NCBI GenBank assembly: GCA_037953745.1
Contig: JBAKBP010001605.1
Location: 52,501 to 116,500, forward strand
Length of the DNA: 64,000 nucleotides
Source: Lithodes maja
Lineage: Eukaryota; Arthropoda; Malacostraca; Decapoda; Lithodidae
Reading direction: 5' to 3'
The notes beneath the pieces were generated by a model, which saw only the letters and a list, made by a program, of their open reading frames with translations, did no database searches and was not told the origin of the DNA. A program made the position numbers and the translations under genes. Shown in pieces: positions 63,593-64,000 of the stretch; positions within the stretch are counted from its first letter, which is position 1; the number at the start of each line of letters is the position of its first letter.

Positions 63593-64000
63593 CCAGATAT
63601 AGAGACTTCTCCCCAATCTCGCTCCACCCAGTCGCAGCCTCGGAAAAAGCGTAAGGTTGCAAGTCCTATCCGGTCATTATCCTGGACCTCGAAACTCGGT
63701 TCCACCACACAGAAGTGGGTTATGCCTACCCACGATCCGGACTGTGGCTGCCATAACTGCGGCCGATTCTTTCTACTTCAGCACAAGACTTCTACCCGTA
63801 CAGTACTCACCGAACATCTTCACAAATTTCTTTCCAAGCGAGCTCCAAGGGAAGATGGTCAAATTCACCCGACTCCTTGTTATTGTGTCACCCATATTTG
63901 TGAATCTGATCCTACGCCCAAGGACTTGATGCAGAGATTCCTGAAGGACAATAACCTGTTGGATTCTGACTTGACTAATATAGAGCTATCACAATCCCGA
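63593..64000 (+). pseudogene. LINE ORF1, C-terminal continuation after the MITE
   Basis: The frame continues as PDIETSPQSRSTQSQPRKKR, with a Lys/Arg-rich patch, then THDPDCGCHNCGRFFLLQHK, a His/Cys-rich segment. It is still open at the window end (LTNIELSQSR). Joining across the TA duplication restores the frame exactly. ORF2 of this LINE would lie beyond 64000. Confidence 0.75.

Overview
This is eukaryotic nuclear DNA that consists almost entirely of transposable elements, satellites and simple repeats. I see no convincing single-copy host gene. The mix points to an invertebrate and probably an arthropod: long TA and GAT tracts, Gypsy and BEL/Pao LTR elements, a DIRS-like gag, LINEs with short-motif tails, a hAT and tRNA-derived SINEs. 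A decapod crustacean is my best guess, but no species marker is visible.

Layout. 0-8 kb: a decayed LINE, a 1.3-kb GAT-type repeat, a TA-flanked Tc1/mariner-like element with a transposase N-terminus (3058-4696), and a broken Gypsy element A (to about 7912) cut off inside integrase. 8.3-8.9 kb: a 5'-truncated LINE with a 12-bp target duplication. 10.5-20.1 kb: Gypsy element B on the minus strand, with 1848-bp LTRs differing by one noticed base, AACA flanks and one stop codon in pol. 21-23 kb: promoter-like CCAAT/TATA boxes, a poly(A) retrocopy end and a minisatellite. 24.08-27.86 kb: a frameshifted hAT with a perfect 8-bp duplication. 28.05-37.35 kb: Gypsy element C, with one intact 1714-residue gag-pol ORF and about 1.82-kb LTRs. 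37.36-38.28 kb: a satellite of about 182-bp units. 38.3-42.4 kb: a DIRS-like 5' region and gag. 43.18-52.46 kb: a BEL/Pao element E. 52.46-64 kb: LINE fragments, two related inverted-repeat elements, and LINEs interrupted by stops or by a MITE.

Two features stand out. First, elements A and C (and B) carry gag-protease-INTEGRASE-RT-RNaseH. This is the Copia order, but with Ty3/Gypsy-type domains, as in the Gmr1-like group. Second, the BEL/Pao element carries an extra intact ORF before gag that encodes a 233-residue SGNH/GDSL-type hydrolase with all four conserved blocks. I do not know of such an ORF as a standard part of BEL elements. It is my main candidate for something undescribed.

Other structures show retrotransposition mechanics: a SINE with an inverted 5' half and 11-bp target duplication; a non-coding insert in BEL gag with an 18-bp target duplication whose 3' end matches a coding LINE nearby; and a 2A-like motif followed by a zinc finger at a LINE 5' end.
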